The notes: generated by a model not told the origin, from the letters alone. A stretch of 33,408 nucleotides of DNA from an uncultured Bacteroidota bacterium (GCA_903944895.1 CAJATL010000113.1:1-33408), one strand, 5' to 3'. Shown: positions 1 through 8,389, numbered from the stretch's first letter. Translations and numbers: made by a program.

Positions 1-242
1 GGAACGATGATAATGGCCAGGATAGCAAAAATGATGATAAACGAGGCCAGCTTAGGCTTTCCGCCCATTTTTACCGAAAGCGAATGGTGAAGTGGATACA
101 TGGCGAGGGCAAGAATGATACTCCACAAAATGATACTAACAAAAGGCAACATGATCATGAGGCACCATCCGACAATTAATAAAAGGATGAAGAGCCGGAT
201 TGTGATGTCGTAAACTGAATTGTTTGAAGAAAGATTTTTCAT
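1..242 (-). CDS. AI-2E family (PerM/UPF0118-type) permease, N-terminal part only
   Basis: Reading leftward from an ATG at 242-240, the frame stays open to the window edge and gives about 80 residues: MKNLSSNNSVYDITIRLFIL and onward. The segments LFILLLIVGWCLMIMLPF and LASFIIIFAILAIIIVP are hydrophobic helices. Between them lies ILWSIILALAMYPLHH, a stretch typical of the first helices of AI-2E/PerM-type permeases (about 350 residues, inner membrane). The rest lies outside the window, so completeness cannot be judged. Members of the family export AI-2-like or other small molecules or couple to Na+; the substrate cannot be inferred here. The family call rests on short hydrophobic sequence and is moderate. 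Confidence 0.6.
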   Translation of the reverse strand, partial: MKNLSSNNSVYDITIRLFILLLIVGWCLMIMLPFVSIILWSIILALAMYPLHHSLSVKMGGKPKLASFIIIFAILAIIIV

Positions 243-398
243 ACCCGATATTTTTTTTGATTTTTATTTAGTGAAAACCGGAACTGCTGCCATTAAGCTG
301 AAATTTGATTTCCTGCCAAAAACAGCTTAACGAAATTAATGATTTTTCATACTGTTTCATTGGTTTTAGCAAAATCATTTCGTGATTTTGGATACATG

Positions 399-860
399 CT
401 AATTTTTAATAAAAGGAACCCCCTTAAGTATTTCCATTCGTATGGCCGTAAGAATATAGGTTTCGATCTGGTAAAACTGTGTAGCAACTTTTCCATCCGA
501 AGCCTTTTTAACCTTTGCATAATAGATTTCGATAAGGCTATCAGTTTTTTTCTGAAGTGCAATAACCTGTTTTGTCCAGGCATCGGCCTGTTCACTGGTC
601 ATTTTCTGATATTTCCCGGCATACTCTTTCAGCAGATCGATGCGTTGCCTGCCAAGTTCCTGCCGCTTTGTTTCGTATTCGTCGTAAATGGCCCAGAAAG
701 CAACTTTTTGAGTATCGGAGGGTTTAACGAATTCGGCTATGGCGGCTCTTTTATCCATCCCAAAGGTGGCCTGCATCAATTCGACTTCTTCTTTGTTGGA
801 TTGGGCATTGGCAAAAAACACAAGAAATATTGCTGCAATGATTAACGTGATTTTTTTCAT
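399..860 (-). CDS. small secreted protein of unknown function
   Basis: 153 residues. The N-terminus MKKITLIIAAIFLVFFANAQ is a clear Sec signal peptide ending at an AQ cleavage site, typical of Bacteroidetes exported proteins. The mature part is charged and helical, rich in Glu, Lys and Gln (for example KRQELGRQRIDLLKEY around residues 65-80), and looks like an antiparallel helical or coiled-coil periplasmic protein. I do not recognise a named family with certainty; the layout recalls Spy/LTXXQ-like helical periplasmic proteins, but no diagnostic LTxxQ motif is seen. It lies between the permease at the left edge and the antiporter, all leftward, with a 7-bp-period repeat tract just upstream. 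The long plus-strand frame over the same DNA is an antisense shadow. Confidence 0.7.
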   Translation of the reverse strand: MKKITLIIAAIFLVFFANAQSNKEEVELMQATFGMDKRAAIAEFVKPSDTQKVAFWAIYDEYETKRQELGRQRIDLLKEYAGKYQKMTSEQADAWTKQVIALQKKTDSLIEIYYAKVKKASDGKVATQFYQIETYILTAIRMEILKGVPFIKN

Positions 861-887
861 CTTTTATAAAATTGATGATTTAGGATT

Positions 888-1018
888 GATGATTGAAATT
901 TGAGTTTTGTGATTTGTGAAAGTCGCTTAGCGCTTAGCGCAGAGCGCTCTACCCTTTGAGATTTGAGTTTTGAGTTTTGAGTTTTGTGATTTTGGATTTG
1001 TGATTTGTGATTTTTTAA
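888..1018. repeat. heptad (7-bp period) low-complexity tract around a GC-rich inverted-repeat core
   Basis: About 130 bp between two leftward genes consist of degenerate 7-bp units of the type GATTTGA/GTTTTGA/GATTTGT, from about 888-925 and again 957-1015. In the middle (about 925-950) sits a GC-rich segment with AGCGC repeated in both orientations (AGCGCTTAGCGC then AGAGCGCT), able to form a hairpin. Such heptad tracts are common intergenic spacers in Bacteroidetes; no function is inferred. Confidence 0.6.
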
Positions 1019-1024
1019 TATTAA

Positions 1025-2257
1025 TTATTCAGAAATTTCAACCTGCTTTTCGGGTGATTTTTCATCTAAACCTGATAACTTACGTGCATAAAGGTTAATT
1101 CCCGGCAAGGTGGTAAATCCGTGGGCAAAAATACTAAGCATCACCGTTACTATAACAACCAGACGGATAATGCCTTCGCCGGCTGTGTTTGTCTCCTGTT
1201 CAAGATAAACCAGCCCCAGCACAATGGACGCAAGTCCCCGCGGACCAAACCATCCCATGAAAATGACTGTCGGTTTGCTGAGCTTCGTTCCAATCAGCGC
1301 AATCGCAACGGGAATCATTCTTACAAGCGTCAGGCTGATTACGGCATAAATCACCATTTTATAATCGAAGTTGCCCCAGGCCTTTATCGCAAACGCGCCA
1401 AAGAGGAAAAAAACAAAATAATTGAGCAGTTGCCCCCAACCTTCGGTAAATTCGACGCTGTGCTTGGCGGCTTCTGCGTACCTGTTTTGCACGGCCAGAC
1501 CAGCTACAAAAGCAGCAATGAACATACTGGCACCGATGGGTTCAGAAACCAAAGCACAGAAAAATGGTAAGGTAATAAGTCCTAATTGCTGCATCGAACT
1601 GGTCATCCACCCTTTTTTCCTGGCAATATCTAGGAACAAACCGCCAAAAAACCCAATTCCCACACCTACCAAAACTCCCAGCCCAAGTTGCTCAAACACG
1701 AACCTTGTAAGCACGCTGCCTGCACCTTGTGAGCTGCTGAGCGAAAGTGCGATGAAAAACATCAGGAAAGGCACCGAAATCCCATCGTTAAGGCCTGCTT
1801 CAACATTCAGCGACTGCCGGATGCGTTCGGGTACCCTGGGACTGTTCACAATAACCTGTCCAAGGCCTGCATCAGTTGGGGCAAGGATTGCAGCTAATAT
1901 TCCGGCCTCCCATATCGTCAGTTGGCTGAAGATACCCAGCGCAGCCAGGGTACCGAGAATAATCGTCAGAAGCAATCCGATGGTAAGCAGCCTCACCGGT
2001 ATGTATCTGTTGCGTTTCAGAATTTTACGGTTTACATTGGTAGCATCCGTAAACAAAAGCATGACCAGACCGATTTCGGCAATTTTCAGCAGCGTTTTCA
2101 TGTCGAAGTCAATTTCTTCCTGCACAGGCGTGTAAAAGAAAATCAACATACCGGCAGCACAAAAGAGGATTGGAGCAGTGATCACGGTCTTTTCAAGCCT
2201 TTTTGAGAGCAGGCTGTACAAAAATACCAGAAAGGTAAACACCAGAAATAGTATCAT
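1025..2257 (-). CDS. CPA1/NhaP-type Na+(K+)/H+ antiporter
   Basis: 410 residues, close to the usual length of the transmembrane domain of CPA1 antiporters, with about 12 hydrophobic segments and no cytoplasmic TrkA domain. Family signatures: LAPTDA near residues 125-130; NVEAGLNDGISVPF near 151-164, the conserved ND ion-binding pair; and GWFGPRGLASIVLGL in the C-terminal third, the typical GxRG motif. It would exchange protons for Na+ or K+ across the inner membrane. The N-terminus MILFLVFTFLVFLYSLLSKR is itself a first membrane helix, which supports the start. It is transcribed leftward, without overlap, downstream of the outer-membrane protein gene. Ion specificity cannot be read from sequence. 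Confidence 0.88.
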   Translation of the reverse strand: MILFLVFTFLVFLYSLLSKRLEKTVITAPILFCAAGMLIFFYTPVQEEIDFDMKTLLKIAEIGLVMLLFTDATNVNRKILKRNRYIPVRLLTIGLLLTIILGTLAALGIFSQLTIWEAGILAAILAPTDAGLGQVIVNSPRVPERIRQSLNVEAGLNDGISVPFLMFFIALSLSSSQGAGSVLTRFVFEQLGLGVLVGVGIGFFGGLFLDIARKKGWMTSSMQQLGLITLPFFCALVSEPIGASMFIAAFVAGLAVQNRYAEAAKHSVEFTEGWGQLLNYFVFFLFGAFAIKAWGNFDYKMVIYAVISLTLVRMIPVAIALIGTKLSKPTVIFMGWFGPRGLASIVLGLVYLEQETNTAGEGIIRLVVIVTVMLSIFAHGFTTLPGINLYARKLSGLDEKSPEKQVEISE

Positions 2258-2350
2258 AAATCAGATAATTTTGTGTTGATCATGTAACCCTCGAAATCTT
2301 TTTCTTACAAGCCAAAACGGTATTGTAACCCACCGATAAATTGCTGGCGG

Positions 2351-3058
2351 CTACTTTTCGTCTTTTCCGGCGCCAATGGGTATTTTTATGAAGAAGTAAA
2401 AAGCCGAATTTTTTATGGTCAGGTCGGGATTATTACTTACATCTACCAGGCCATAATAATAGTTAACGCCTGCACTCATACTCTTTATTTCTTTCTTGAA
2501 TTTGTAGCCCACACCGCATTGAAGTCCTGCATCAATGCGTTTATAATCATCCATAACCGTTTTTTCAAAAGAAAGGTCTCCACCGTCATGTGTTGCTTCA
2601 AAAAGATCGGTTGGTTTGTAAATTAGTCCCAGTGTTGGCCCTAACTCAACATACCACCTGTTGTTAAACCGCTGGTGAAAAAGAATAGGCACATAAAAGC
2701 AGGGGATTTTTTTTGTTAATGTTCCATTCTGATAAATCGAATCAATAGCAGCATCGCCCAAGGGATAAGTGGGCATACCGGTGGCACCCACATTTGATTT
2801 TACATGTACTCCGGTGCTTAAATAGGAATTGTTTTTTAAATAAACATGAAAATAAAATCCGAGGTCAAAGCTGTTCAGGCCTTTCGAACTGCTGATATCA
2901 TTAATGTAAGAGCGGCTCATCCCGCCGGCGAGTCCGAATTCTATTTTATCGGTATTCAGCGCTTCTCCAAAAACGAGTGATATTAACACCTGCCCGTTAA
3001 CAGTGACGCTAAAAAATACCAGCAACGAGAGTACAATAAACTTTCTAAAATTTTTCAT
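2351..3058 (-). CDS. PorT-like outer-membrane beta-barrel protein
   Basis: 235 residues from the chosen start. MKNFRKFIVLSLLVFFSVTVNGQ is a signal peptide. The mature protein shows alternating aromatic/polar strands (SFDLGFYFHVYLKNN, WYVELGPTLGLIYKP, GVGYKFKKE, AGVNYYYGLVD) and ends SAFYFFIKIPIGAGKDEK, as in the OMP_b-brl/PorT-type barrels of Bacteroidetes. The frame extends upstream to an ATG at 3091, but a TAnnTTTG element at 3096-3089 covers that codon, so transcription would begin downstream of it and the ATG at 3058 is preferred. Role unknown; many relatives are orphan 8-stranded barrels. Confidence 0.75.
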   Translation of the reverse strand: MKNFRKFIVLSLLVFFSVTVNGQVLISLVFGEALNTDKIEFGLAGGMSRSYINDISSSKGLNSFDLGFYFHVYLKNNSYLSTGVHVKSNVGATGMPTYPLGDAAIDSIYQNGTLTKKIPCFYVPILFHQRFNNRWYVELGPTLGLIYKPTDLFEATHDGGDLSFEKTVMDDYKRIDAGLQCGVGYKFKKEIKSMSAGVNYYYGLVDVSNNPDLTIKNSAFYFFIKIPIGAGKDEK

Positions 3059-3088
3059 AACATTTGTTTTCAATTTAATTAACAGCAG

Positions 3089-3096
3089 CAAATGTA
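3089..3096 (-). promoter_or_regulatory. Bacteroidetes-type -7 element (TACATTTG) for the barrel-protein gene
   Basis: On the minus strand TACATTTG matches TAnnTTTG exactly. It lies about 30 nt upstream of the ATG at 3058, leaving a short leader. No clear TTTG -33 box is seen at the expected distance. It decides the start codon of the gene at 2351-3058. Confidence 0.5.
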
Positions 3097-3182
3097 ATTA
3101 AAAAGTAAAAACTACGCTTTTCACAGTCGCAATGGTAAATACATTATAAAGAAATACTTACTATTCGGTATGTTTAATTCAT

Positions 3183-3336
3183 GAGACTGGTCTAAAAACT
3201 GTTTATTTTGGGCTAAAGCCCGGTAGCTACCTGGTATTCAATTGCCCCACCCTTAAGGGTGGGGCAATTGATGTCCTTTACATTCTGGGCTTTAGCCCCA
3301 TTCCTTTTATTCTCGATGCCTTTTAGGACCAGTCTC
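3183..3336. mobile_element. 154-bp MITE-like element with nested palindromes and a 6-bp target duplication
   Basis: The ends GAGACTGGTC (3183-3192) and GACCAGTCTC (3327-3336) are perfect 10-bp terminal inverted repeats, extendable with one single-base indel. The element is flanked by the direct repeat ATTCAT (3177-3182 and 3337-3342), which looks like a target-site duplication. Inside, GGGCTAAAGCCC (3210-3221) and GGGCTTTAGCCC (3287-3298) are inverted copies of each other. At the exact centre is a perfect 32-bp palindrome (3239-3270) containing GCCCCACCCTTAAGGG. It encodes nothing and would fold as one long hairpin, as expected of a non-autonomous element mobilised in trans or of a REP-like unit. 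Confidence 0.7.
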
Positions 3337-3353
3337 ATTCATGTAAGATATAA

Positions 3354-3542
3354 ATCCTGTTTCTTAATGGACAAGCTATCAAAATAACCGGCGCCCATTA
3401 TCCGGGACACGTATTTTTTGATGGCAAAAAATGGAATCCGGAAATACAAATCATCAGTGCCGCCTACTGCCAAACCAAATCGGTAGGTTGAATTAGCTTT
3501 GAAAATGCATCAGCCTGGGCAGGAGTAAATTCTCCGCACTAA
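3354..3542 (+). pseudogene. decayed fragment of an unidentified gene
   Basis: Between the MITE-like element and the MscS gene, one forward frame reads 63 codons without a start. It begins ILFLNGQAIKITGAHYPG, continues HVFFDGKKWNPEIQIISAAY and QTKSVG, meets an in-frame TGA at 3489-3491, and continues ISFENASAWAGVNSPH to a TAA at 3540-3542. The amino-acid texture (mixed charged, aromatic and Gly residues) is that of real protein rather than random AT-rich DNA, so I read it as the beheaded, stop-interrupted 3' end of a former gene. I do not recognise the family. The upstream part would have stood where the mobile element now lies. Confidence 0.35.
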
Positions 3543-3659
3543 AATTCATATGGCTGACTTCACGCTGATAATTGAATTTTTTATTAGCCTTTTTCTGATA
3601 GTGACAAATCATCTGTTAGAATTATTTTATCTTTGATCATTCCAAAAATCAAAATAAAT

Positions 3660-5324
3660 ATGTGCAAAATTATCAATAAGTCATTTTGTAAAATCAGGCC
3701 AGGTGGCTTACTCGTTTTATTGTTTTTGTGGATAAGCATGTTATTACCAGGCAGTTTATCCGGACAAACAATTGATGAAGACGCTGTGGAATTTGAGGGT
3801 ATCACGCAAAAGCTTGCCCCTGTTAAAGTGGATGGAAACGTGTTGTTTTATGTCACTGGCATTGCTTCCTATACTGCTGAGCAGCGTGCAGCAGCTATCA
3901 GCGAAAGGATTAAAAAAATTGCTGCCGATGAATCTGTTTCACCCGACTCGGTAAAAATCGTCAAAGGCGAAGACCGGCTAAAAATTTGTGTTGGGGAAGT
4001 ATTAATCCTGAATGTATTTGAAGGTGACGTAAAAAACCTGGGGATCAGCTTGAAGGGCATGGGTGATTTCATGAAAAATGAAATCGTTTCAGCTATTGAA
4101 TCCTATCGCAATAACCGAAGCAGGCCGGTATTAATAAAAAACCTACTGCATGCGATTGGTGCTATAGTGCTTATGGCGGCTCTTTTATTTGTGCTTTTAT
4201 GGCTTGTCAGGCGGCTTAACACATTTTTGCTAAACCGTTTTAAAATGAGAATCGATCAGGTTGACAGCAAATCATTCAATCTGATTAAGTCGAGTCAGTT
4301 ATGGAAAGCCATCCAGGTTTCATTTAAAACACTCAGGATCGTTGTCATAATTTTTGTTATTGCTACTTTTCTCCAATACATACTTGGTCTGTTTCCCTGG
4401 ACAAATAATATCGCAACCTACACACTCGATCTCGTTCTGGATCCGGTTCGTAAAATGTGGACAGGATTTATCGGCTTTATCCCCAGCCTTGTTTTTTTGA
4501 TTGTATTATTTGTGGTCACCCGTTATTTACTTAAACTCATCAGATTATTCTTTGCAGGAATCGAAAATGGGGGAATTGTAATCCGCGAATTTGATAACGA
4601 TCTGGCCATGCCAACGTTCAAAATTTTGAGATTTTTCATCATCGCTTTCGCCATTGTTGTGGCATATCCTTACATTCCCGGCTCTGAGTCGAGTGCTTTT
4701 AAAGGGGTTTCAGTATTTCTTGGAATCTTGTTTTCGCTCGGGTCATCATCGTTTATTTCCAATCTTATCGCTGGATATTCGATGACTTACCGTGGCGCTT
4801 ATAAAATTGGTGACTTAATAAAGTTAGATGATAATATTGGTTTTGTTGAAGAGCAAAGATTGCTGATAACCCGCCTGCGTTCGTTTAAGAATGAAGAGAT
4901 CGTAATCCCGAATTCGTTGCTGCTCAACAGCAATATTATCAATTACAGCAAAAGAGCCAAAGACCTGGGATTGATCATTCATACCATTGTTGGCATAGGC
5001 TACGAAACGCCCTGGCGACAGGTTGATGCGATGCTAAAACTTGCTGCCGATCGCACCGAGGGCCTTTTGAAACAACCACCACCTTATGTCCTGAAGAAAT
5101 CACTTGGCGATTTTGCTGTGAATTACGAGATTAACGCGTATTGCAATGATGTAGTCAGAATGAATGTACTTTATACTACGCTGCATCAAAATATTCTGGA
5201 TATTTTTAACGAAAACAATGTTCAGATTATGACACCTGCCTACGAAGGCGATCCTGAAATCCCGAAAGTTGTACCCAGAGATCAATGGTTTACACCACTT
5301 GCTGGTGAAGGGAATCAACAATAG
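3660..5324 (+). CDS. MscS-family mechanosensitive ion channel with signal peptide and periplasmic N-terminal domain
   Basis: 554 residues from the ATG at 3660; an upstream in-frame TTG at 3633 would add 9 residues and is less likely. Residues 1-36 form a signal peptide (LLVLLFLWISMLLPGSLSGQ). About 110 periplasmic residues follow, then four membrane helices at about 160-180, 225-245, 270-295 and 318-338. The MscS pore/beta core is at about 345-435: FLGILFSLGSSSFISNLIAG (pore helix), then GAYKIGDLIKLDD, and IVIPNSLLLNSNIINYS, the classic IPN...NY segment. The protein would act as an osmotic safety valve in the inner membrane, with the extra N-terminal domain typical of Bacteroidetes homologues. 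A hairpin terminator follows at 5346. Confidence 0.88.
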   Translation: MCKIINKSFCKIRPGGLLVLLFLWISMLLPGSLSGQTIDEDAVEFEGITQKLAPVKVDGNVLFYVTGIASYTAEQRAAAISERIKKIAADESVSPDSVKIVKGEDRLKICVGEVLILNVFEGDVKNLGISLKGMGDFMKNEIVSAIESYRNNRSRPVLIKNLLHAIGAIVLMAALLFVLLWLVRRLNTFLLNRFKMRIDQVDSKSFNLIKSSQLWKAIQVSFKTLRIVVIIFVIATFLQYILGLFPWTNNIATYTLDLVLDPVRKMWTGFIGFIPSLVFLIVLFVVTRYLLKLIRLFFAGIENGGIVIREFDNDLAMPTFKILRFFIIAFAIVVAYPYIPGSESSAFKGVSVFLGILFSLGSSSFISNLIAGYSMTYRGAYKIGDLIKLDDNIGFVEEQRLLITRLRSFKNEEIVIPNSLLLNSNIINYSKRAKDLGLIIHTIVGIGYETPWRQVDAMLKLAADRTEGLLKQPPPYVLKKSLGDFAVNYEINAYCNDVVRMNVLYTTLHQNILDIFNENNVQIMTPAYEGDPEIPKVVPRDQWFTPLAGEGNQQ

Positions 5325-5345
5325 GTAGCCCCGGACTTTTGATCC

Positions 5346-5369
5346 AGGCAAACTTGCATTGCCTTTTTC
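5346..5369 (+). terminator. intrinsic terminator after the MscS-family gene
   Basis: The stem AGGCAA/TTGCCT (5346-5351 with 5359-5364), a 7-nt loop and a TTTTTCTTT tract lie 22 nt after the stop codon. It sits between the convergent MscS and GH13 genes and has a T tract only in the plus direction. Confidence 0.6.
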
Positions 5370-5456
5370 TTTATGAATTTTGATAGCCTGCTTTTGTAAC
5401 CCAATTCAAGGCTAATCATAATATTTTGATTAAAATAGAGGTCAACGACAACGTAA

Positions 5457-7112
5457 TCAATCATCGTAATTGGAGCCATCGGACAAATATCTCGAATAGG
5501 CAGAATCCAGCAATACCGTGGCTTCAAAAGGCAAAACCCGCAGTCCTTTTAAATACTTCACCTCAGAGGTTGAGCGATGTGTCGAAAACAGGACTTCGCC
5601 AAACAGATGTTCCTGTAGATCTAATTTAATCGTATTTCCTGTAAAATTCAACAGAATAATAATACGCTCATCTTTTAAAAAACGAAGCAGGCAAGCAACG
5701 CCATTTTTTCCATTAAGCAGTGGGACCCACCTTCCCATTTGCAGCGCAGGATGTTTTTTCCGTAACTGAATCATTTTTTTATAAACCTGAAAAAGTGAGC
5801 GCTCATCCAGGCTTTCATTTTCAACATTGGTTGTGTGGTAGCTATTGTCGACTGGCAGCCACGGTTTAACATCTGAAAAACCGGCATTAAGTCCGTCGTT
5901 CCATTGCATGGGCGTTCTGGCCTTGTCTCTGCCGGTAAAGAATGGCCAGTAACGTTTTCCCAACGAATCCCTGATTGCATGCTGTGGAATCCGGCTATTG
6001 GGCATTCCAATTTCCTCACCATAGTAGATAAACGGCGTTCCGCGAAGCGTTAGAAGTAAAACTGCAGCTACTTTTGCCTTTTCGGTTTTATTTCTTGTAA
6101 AAGGGAACCTGTTTATACTTCTGAATAAATCGTGGTTTGATAATACATGGCAAGGCCAGCCCTGTTTAGGAATCTGTTTTTGGTAATTATTTATTGTGTT
6201 GATGTATTGGTGAGCATTCCAGGGCTTGAACATCAGCGAAAAGTCAAATGCAAGATTTAGGGAATTATCTCCTTTGCCGAGATAACTTACCGCAGCTTCC
6301 GGATCTCCCGGAGGCATAACATAAATTTCTCCAACAGTCATTTTATCTTCATAACCATCCATCAATTTACGAAGGTCTTTTACAATTTTGAATGAACGGC
6401 TTCTGTTACGGGTATAAACAGGCTGCTGAAGAAATGGAAACATCGGAAAGACTGGATTATCCCTGAATTTTTTATCCTTTACAATGAAATTAACAACATC
6501 CAGCCTGAAACCATCAACCCCAAGGTCGAGCCAAAATTGAAAGATTCCGAAAAATGCATCAGAAAGTTGCTGGTTACGCCAGTTTAAATCTGGTTGCTCC
6601 TCAAAAAATGAGTGAAGATAATATTGGTTTGTAAGCGGATCGAACTTCCAGGCACTGCCACCGGTTGCCGATTTCCAGTTATTCGGCAGGTTTCCGCTTT
6701 TCCCATCCTGCCAGATGTACCAGTCGCGTTTAGGATTTGTAAGCGAGGAACGGGATTCGGTGAACCACGGATGCTGGTCGGAGGTGTGGTTCATGATTAT
6801 GTCGAGAATTATCCTGATGCCAAGATTATGCGCTTCATTAACGAGCTGGATAAAATCATCCATTGTACCATAATCAGGTGAAATGGAATTAAAATCAGAA
6901 ACATCATAACCAAAATCTACATTTGGCGAAGCAAAAACCGGCGAAAGCCAGATGGCATCAACACCAAGATCGGCTAAATAATTCAACTTTCCAATAATGC
7001 CGGGAATATCACCAATGCCATCATGATTTGAATCAGCAAAACTCCTGACATAAATATGGTAAACCACTCCATGTTTCCACCATATTCGGTTTTCGATCTC
7101 GATTTTATACAT
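5457..7112 (-). CDS. GH13 alpha-glucosidase / oligo-1,6-glucosidase-like glycoside hydrolase
   Basis: 551 residues, the usual length for GH13 alpha-glucosidases. The (beta/alpha)8 signatures are complete: DIIMNH at 104-109 (region I), GFRLDVVNF with nucleophile Asp205, TVGEIY with acid/base Glu262, and LSNHD with Asp328. GDIPGIIGKLNYLADLGVDA near residues 34-53 is characteristic of the oligo-1,6-glucosidase/sucrose-isomerase-like branch. There is no signal peptide, so it is cytoplasmic and would cleave imported oligosaccharides or act as a glucosyl transferase. The ATG overlaps the last codons of the upstream GT4 gene by 8 bp, so the two are translationally coupled. Linkage pattern cannot be decided from sequence. 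Confidence 0.9.
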   Translation of the reverse strand: MYKIEIENRIWWKHGVVYHIYVRSFADSNHDGIGDIPGIIGKLNYLADLGVDAIWLSPVFASPNVDFGYDVSDFNSISPDYGTMDDFIQLVNEAHNLGIRIILDIIMNHTSDQHPWFTESRSSLTNPKRDWYIWQDGKSGNLPNNWKSATGGSAWKFDPLTNQYYLHSFFEEQPDLNWRNQQLSDAFFGIFQFWLDLGVDGFRLDVVNFIVKDKKFRDNPVFPMFPFLQQPVYTRNRSRSFKIVKDLRKLMDGYEDKMTVGEIYVMPPGDPEAAVSYLGKGDNSLNLAFDFSLMFKPWNAHQYINTINNYQKQIPKQGWPCHVLSNHDLFRSINRFPFTRNKTEKAKVAAVLLLTLRGTPFIYYGEEIGMPNSRIPQHAIRDSLGKRYWPFFTGRDKARTPMQWNDGLNAGFSDVKPWLPVDNSYHTTNVENESLDERSLFQVYKKMIQLRKKHPALQMGRWVPLLNGKNGVACLLRFLKDERIIILLNFTGNTIKLDLQEHLFGEVLFSTHRSTSEVKYLKGLRVLPFEATVLLDSAYSRYLSDGSNYDD

Positions 7113-8253
7113 TCGCTTTGGCTACCTCAGGCATTCCTACGTTTTTTAAAAAATGTCCGAATATTTCCCCGGAATTATATGTTTTGCTGCGCTCACGGGC
7201 GGCTTGCCGCATTTTTTCGTGTAAAGTACCATCCATGAAAAATTCTTGAATTTCCATTGCCATCTGATTGCTGTCATCAGCAAGAAATCCGCATACTCCA
7301 TGTTGAATAATATCTTTAGGTCCTTTGGTATTGTAGGCTATTACCGGAAGTCCGCAACTTAATGCTTCCAAAACAGAACAACTAAAGGTATCGAAGCGTG
7401 AAGGAAGTATTAACAGGTCGGCGGCCGAAAACAAACCGGGTAGTTTATCATGGTCAATCCAACCGGTAAAAATAGCCTCAGGGAATATTTCCTTTAGTTT
7501 ATCGGCTGCTGGTCCGTTGCCTGCAATGACCATTTTAAGGTTGGGTATTGTTTGGATTACCTTCCTGAATATCCCGGGCAATTCCATGATGCCTTTTTCG
7601 AGGCTAAGCCGGCCGGCGAACAACAATACAGGGGTATTTTCAGGCAAGCCCAGGACTTCCATTTTCGACACTTTTTTTGGGGCGAAAATCTCGTCAACCC
7701 AATGCGCGGTTAAAAAAACACGCGATTCATCAAATTTCATTGTTTTACCTGAAAGCCATTTCTGTTGGTCGGTGTTGAGTACAAATATTCCATCGTAGCT
7801 TTTGTAGTAAAAACGTAAAAGGCGGGTAATAACCGAAATCCCGGCCTTTCCAATTTTCATGGCAGTTTGTGCAAACATCAGCCAGTCGGTGTGCAGATAA
7901 CAAAAAGATTTTGCCCCTGCCGTTTTACGGAGATAAAGGGCAGCCATTCCCATCGGACCTTCGGTTGAACTAATAATGCGGTTGTAGCCTCCGCTAAGGA
8001 ATAATCTTTTAAGATTAAAAAAGCCGGGGATACAAATTGGCTGCTGCCTGTAAAAAGGAAGTGAAAATTCGGCCACAGGTTTTACAACCAATAAATTTGG
8101 CCTTGCCTTTATTGTGCTACTGCAAACAAGAATATCAATCGGAAGGTTTCTTTTAGTTATTTCCTGATGAATCGACTGCAAAACCATGGATACGCCATTC
8201 CTGTCATCAAAAGTATCGGTAAGCCAAAGTATTCTGTCGGATATAGATTTCAT
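7105..8253 (-). CDS. GT4 glycosyltransferase, possibly a lipid glycosyltransferase
   Basis: 382 residues with a GT-B fold. The N-terminal Rossmann domain starts RILWLTDTFDDRNGVSMVLQ, a pattern seen in diacylglycerol glycosyltransferases of the SqdX/Agt type (TDTFxDVNGVS). The C-terminal nucleotide-sugar domain has LLFAGRLSLEKGI, MVIAGNGP, FTGWIDHDKLPGLFSAADLL and SRFDTFSCSVLEALSCGLPV. In the last, the first Glu of the GT4 EX7E motif is Asp, as in many TDTFG-type glycolipid transferases. It is divergent from the metallophosphoesterase at 8390, with a Pho-box-like tract between them. That context suggests sugar transfer to diacylglycerol when phosphate is scarce. A role in other glycoconjugates or, given the coupled GH13 gene, in alpha-glucan metabolism remains possible. 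No membrane segment is visible. Confidence 0.78.
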   Translation of the reverse strand: MKSISDRILWLTDTFDDRNGVSMVLQSIHQEITKRNLPIDILVCSSTIKARPNLLVVKPVAEFSLPFYRQQPICIPGFFNLKRLFLSGGYNRIISSTEGPMGMAALYLRKTAGAKSFCYLHTDWLMFAQTAMKIGKAGISVITRLLRFYYKSYDGIFVLNTDQQKWLSGKTMKFDESRVFLTAHWVDEIFAPKKVSKMEVLGLPENTPVLLFAGRLSLEKGIMELPGIFRKVIQTIPNLKMVIAGNGPAADKLKEIFPEAIFTGWIDHDKLPGLFSAADLLILPSRFDTFSCSVLEALSCGLPVIAYNTKGPKDIIQHGVCGFLADDSNQMAMEIQEFFMDGTLHEKMRQAARERSKTYNSGEIFGHFLKNVGMPEVAKANV

Positions 8254-8304
8254 AATGGTGCAAAAATCTACAAAGAATCGTTCACTTTAAGCCAATACAC
8301 TAAA

Positions 8305-8344
8305 CTTAATGATTTGTTAACCATTACTTAATGAAGACTTAACG
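8305..8344 (+). promoter_or_regulatory. Pho-box-like operator: four 7-bp boxes at 11-bp spacing
   Basis: Boxes CTTAATG (8305), GTTAACC (8316), CTTAATG (8327) and CTTAACG (8338) start exactly 11 bp apart, separated by 4-bp AT-rich spacers. Tandem 7+4 bp direct repeats are the hallmark of PhoB/OmpR-family response-regulator sites, and CTTAAC resembles the Pho box described for cyanobacterial SphR. The tract lies between the divergent GT4 and metallophosphoesterase genes and could serve both. The same design recurs at 9290-9329. Confidence 0.6.
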
Positions 8345-8376
8345 ATGCTTCCGGTGATCGTTCAGAATTGATATTT

Positions 8377-8384
8377 TACTTTTG
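8377..8384 (+). promoter_or_regulatory. -7 element (TACTTTTG) immediately before the metallophosphoesterase start
   Basis: TACTTTTG matches TAnnTTTG and ends only 5 nt before the ATG at 8390. Transcription would start at or within a few bases of the start codon, so the mRNA may be leaderless or nearly so. No -33 TTTG is visible, which fits activation from the upstream tandem boxes. Confidence 0.5.
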
Positions 8385-8389
8385 CGGCC

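Noticed and set aside
339-845. 168-codon plus-strand open frame
   Set aside because: Antisense to the secreted protein at 399-860, which has a true signal peptide; no coding features of its own.
1422-2135. 237-codon plus-strand open frame
   Set aside because: It is antisense to a well-supported antiporter gene and has Ser/Pro-rich shadow composition without a recognisable domain.
3059-3091. Upstream ATG at 3091 for the outer-membrane barrel gene
   Set aside because: It lies within the TAnnTTTG promoter element and would put a basic extension before a complete signal peptide.
3633-3659. TTG start 27 bp upstream for the MscS gene
   Set aside because: The ATG at 3660 gives a better-shaped signal peptide and is the commoner start codon.
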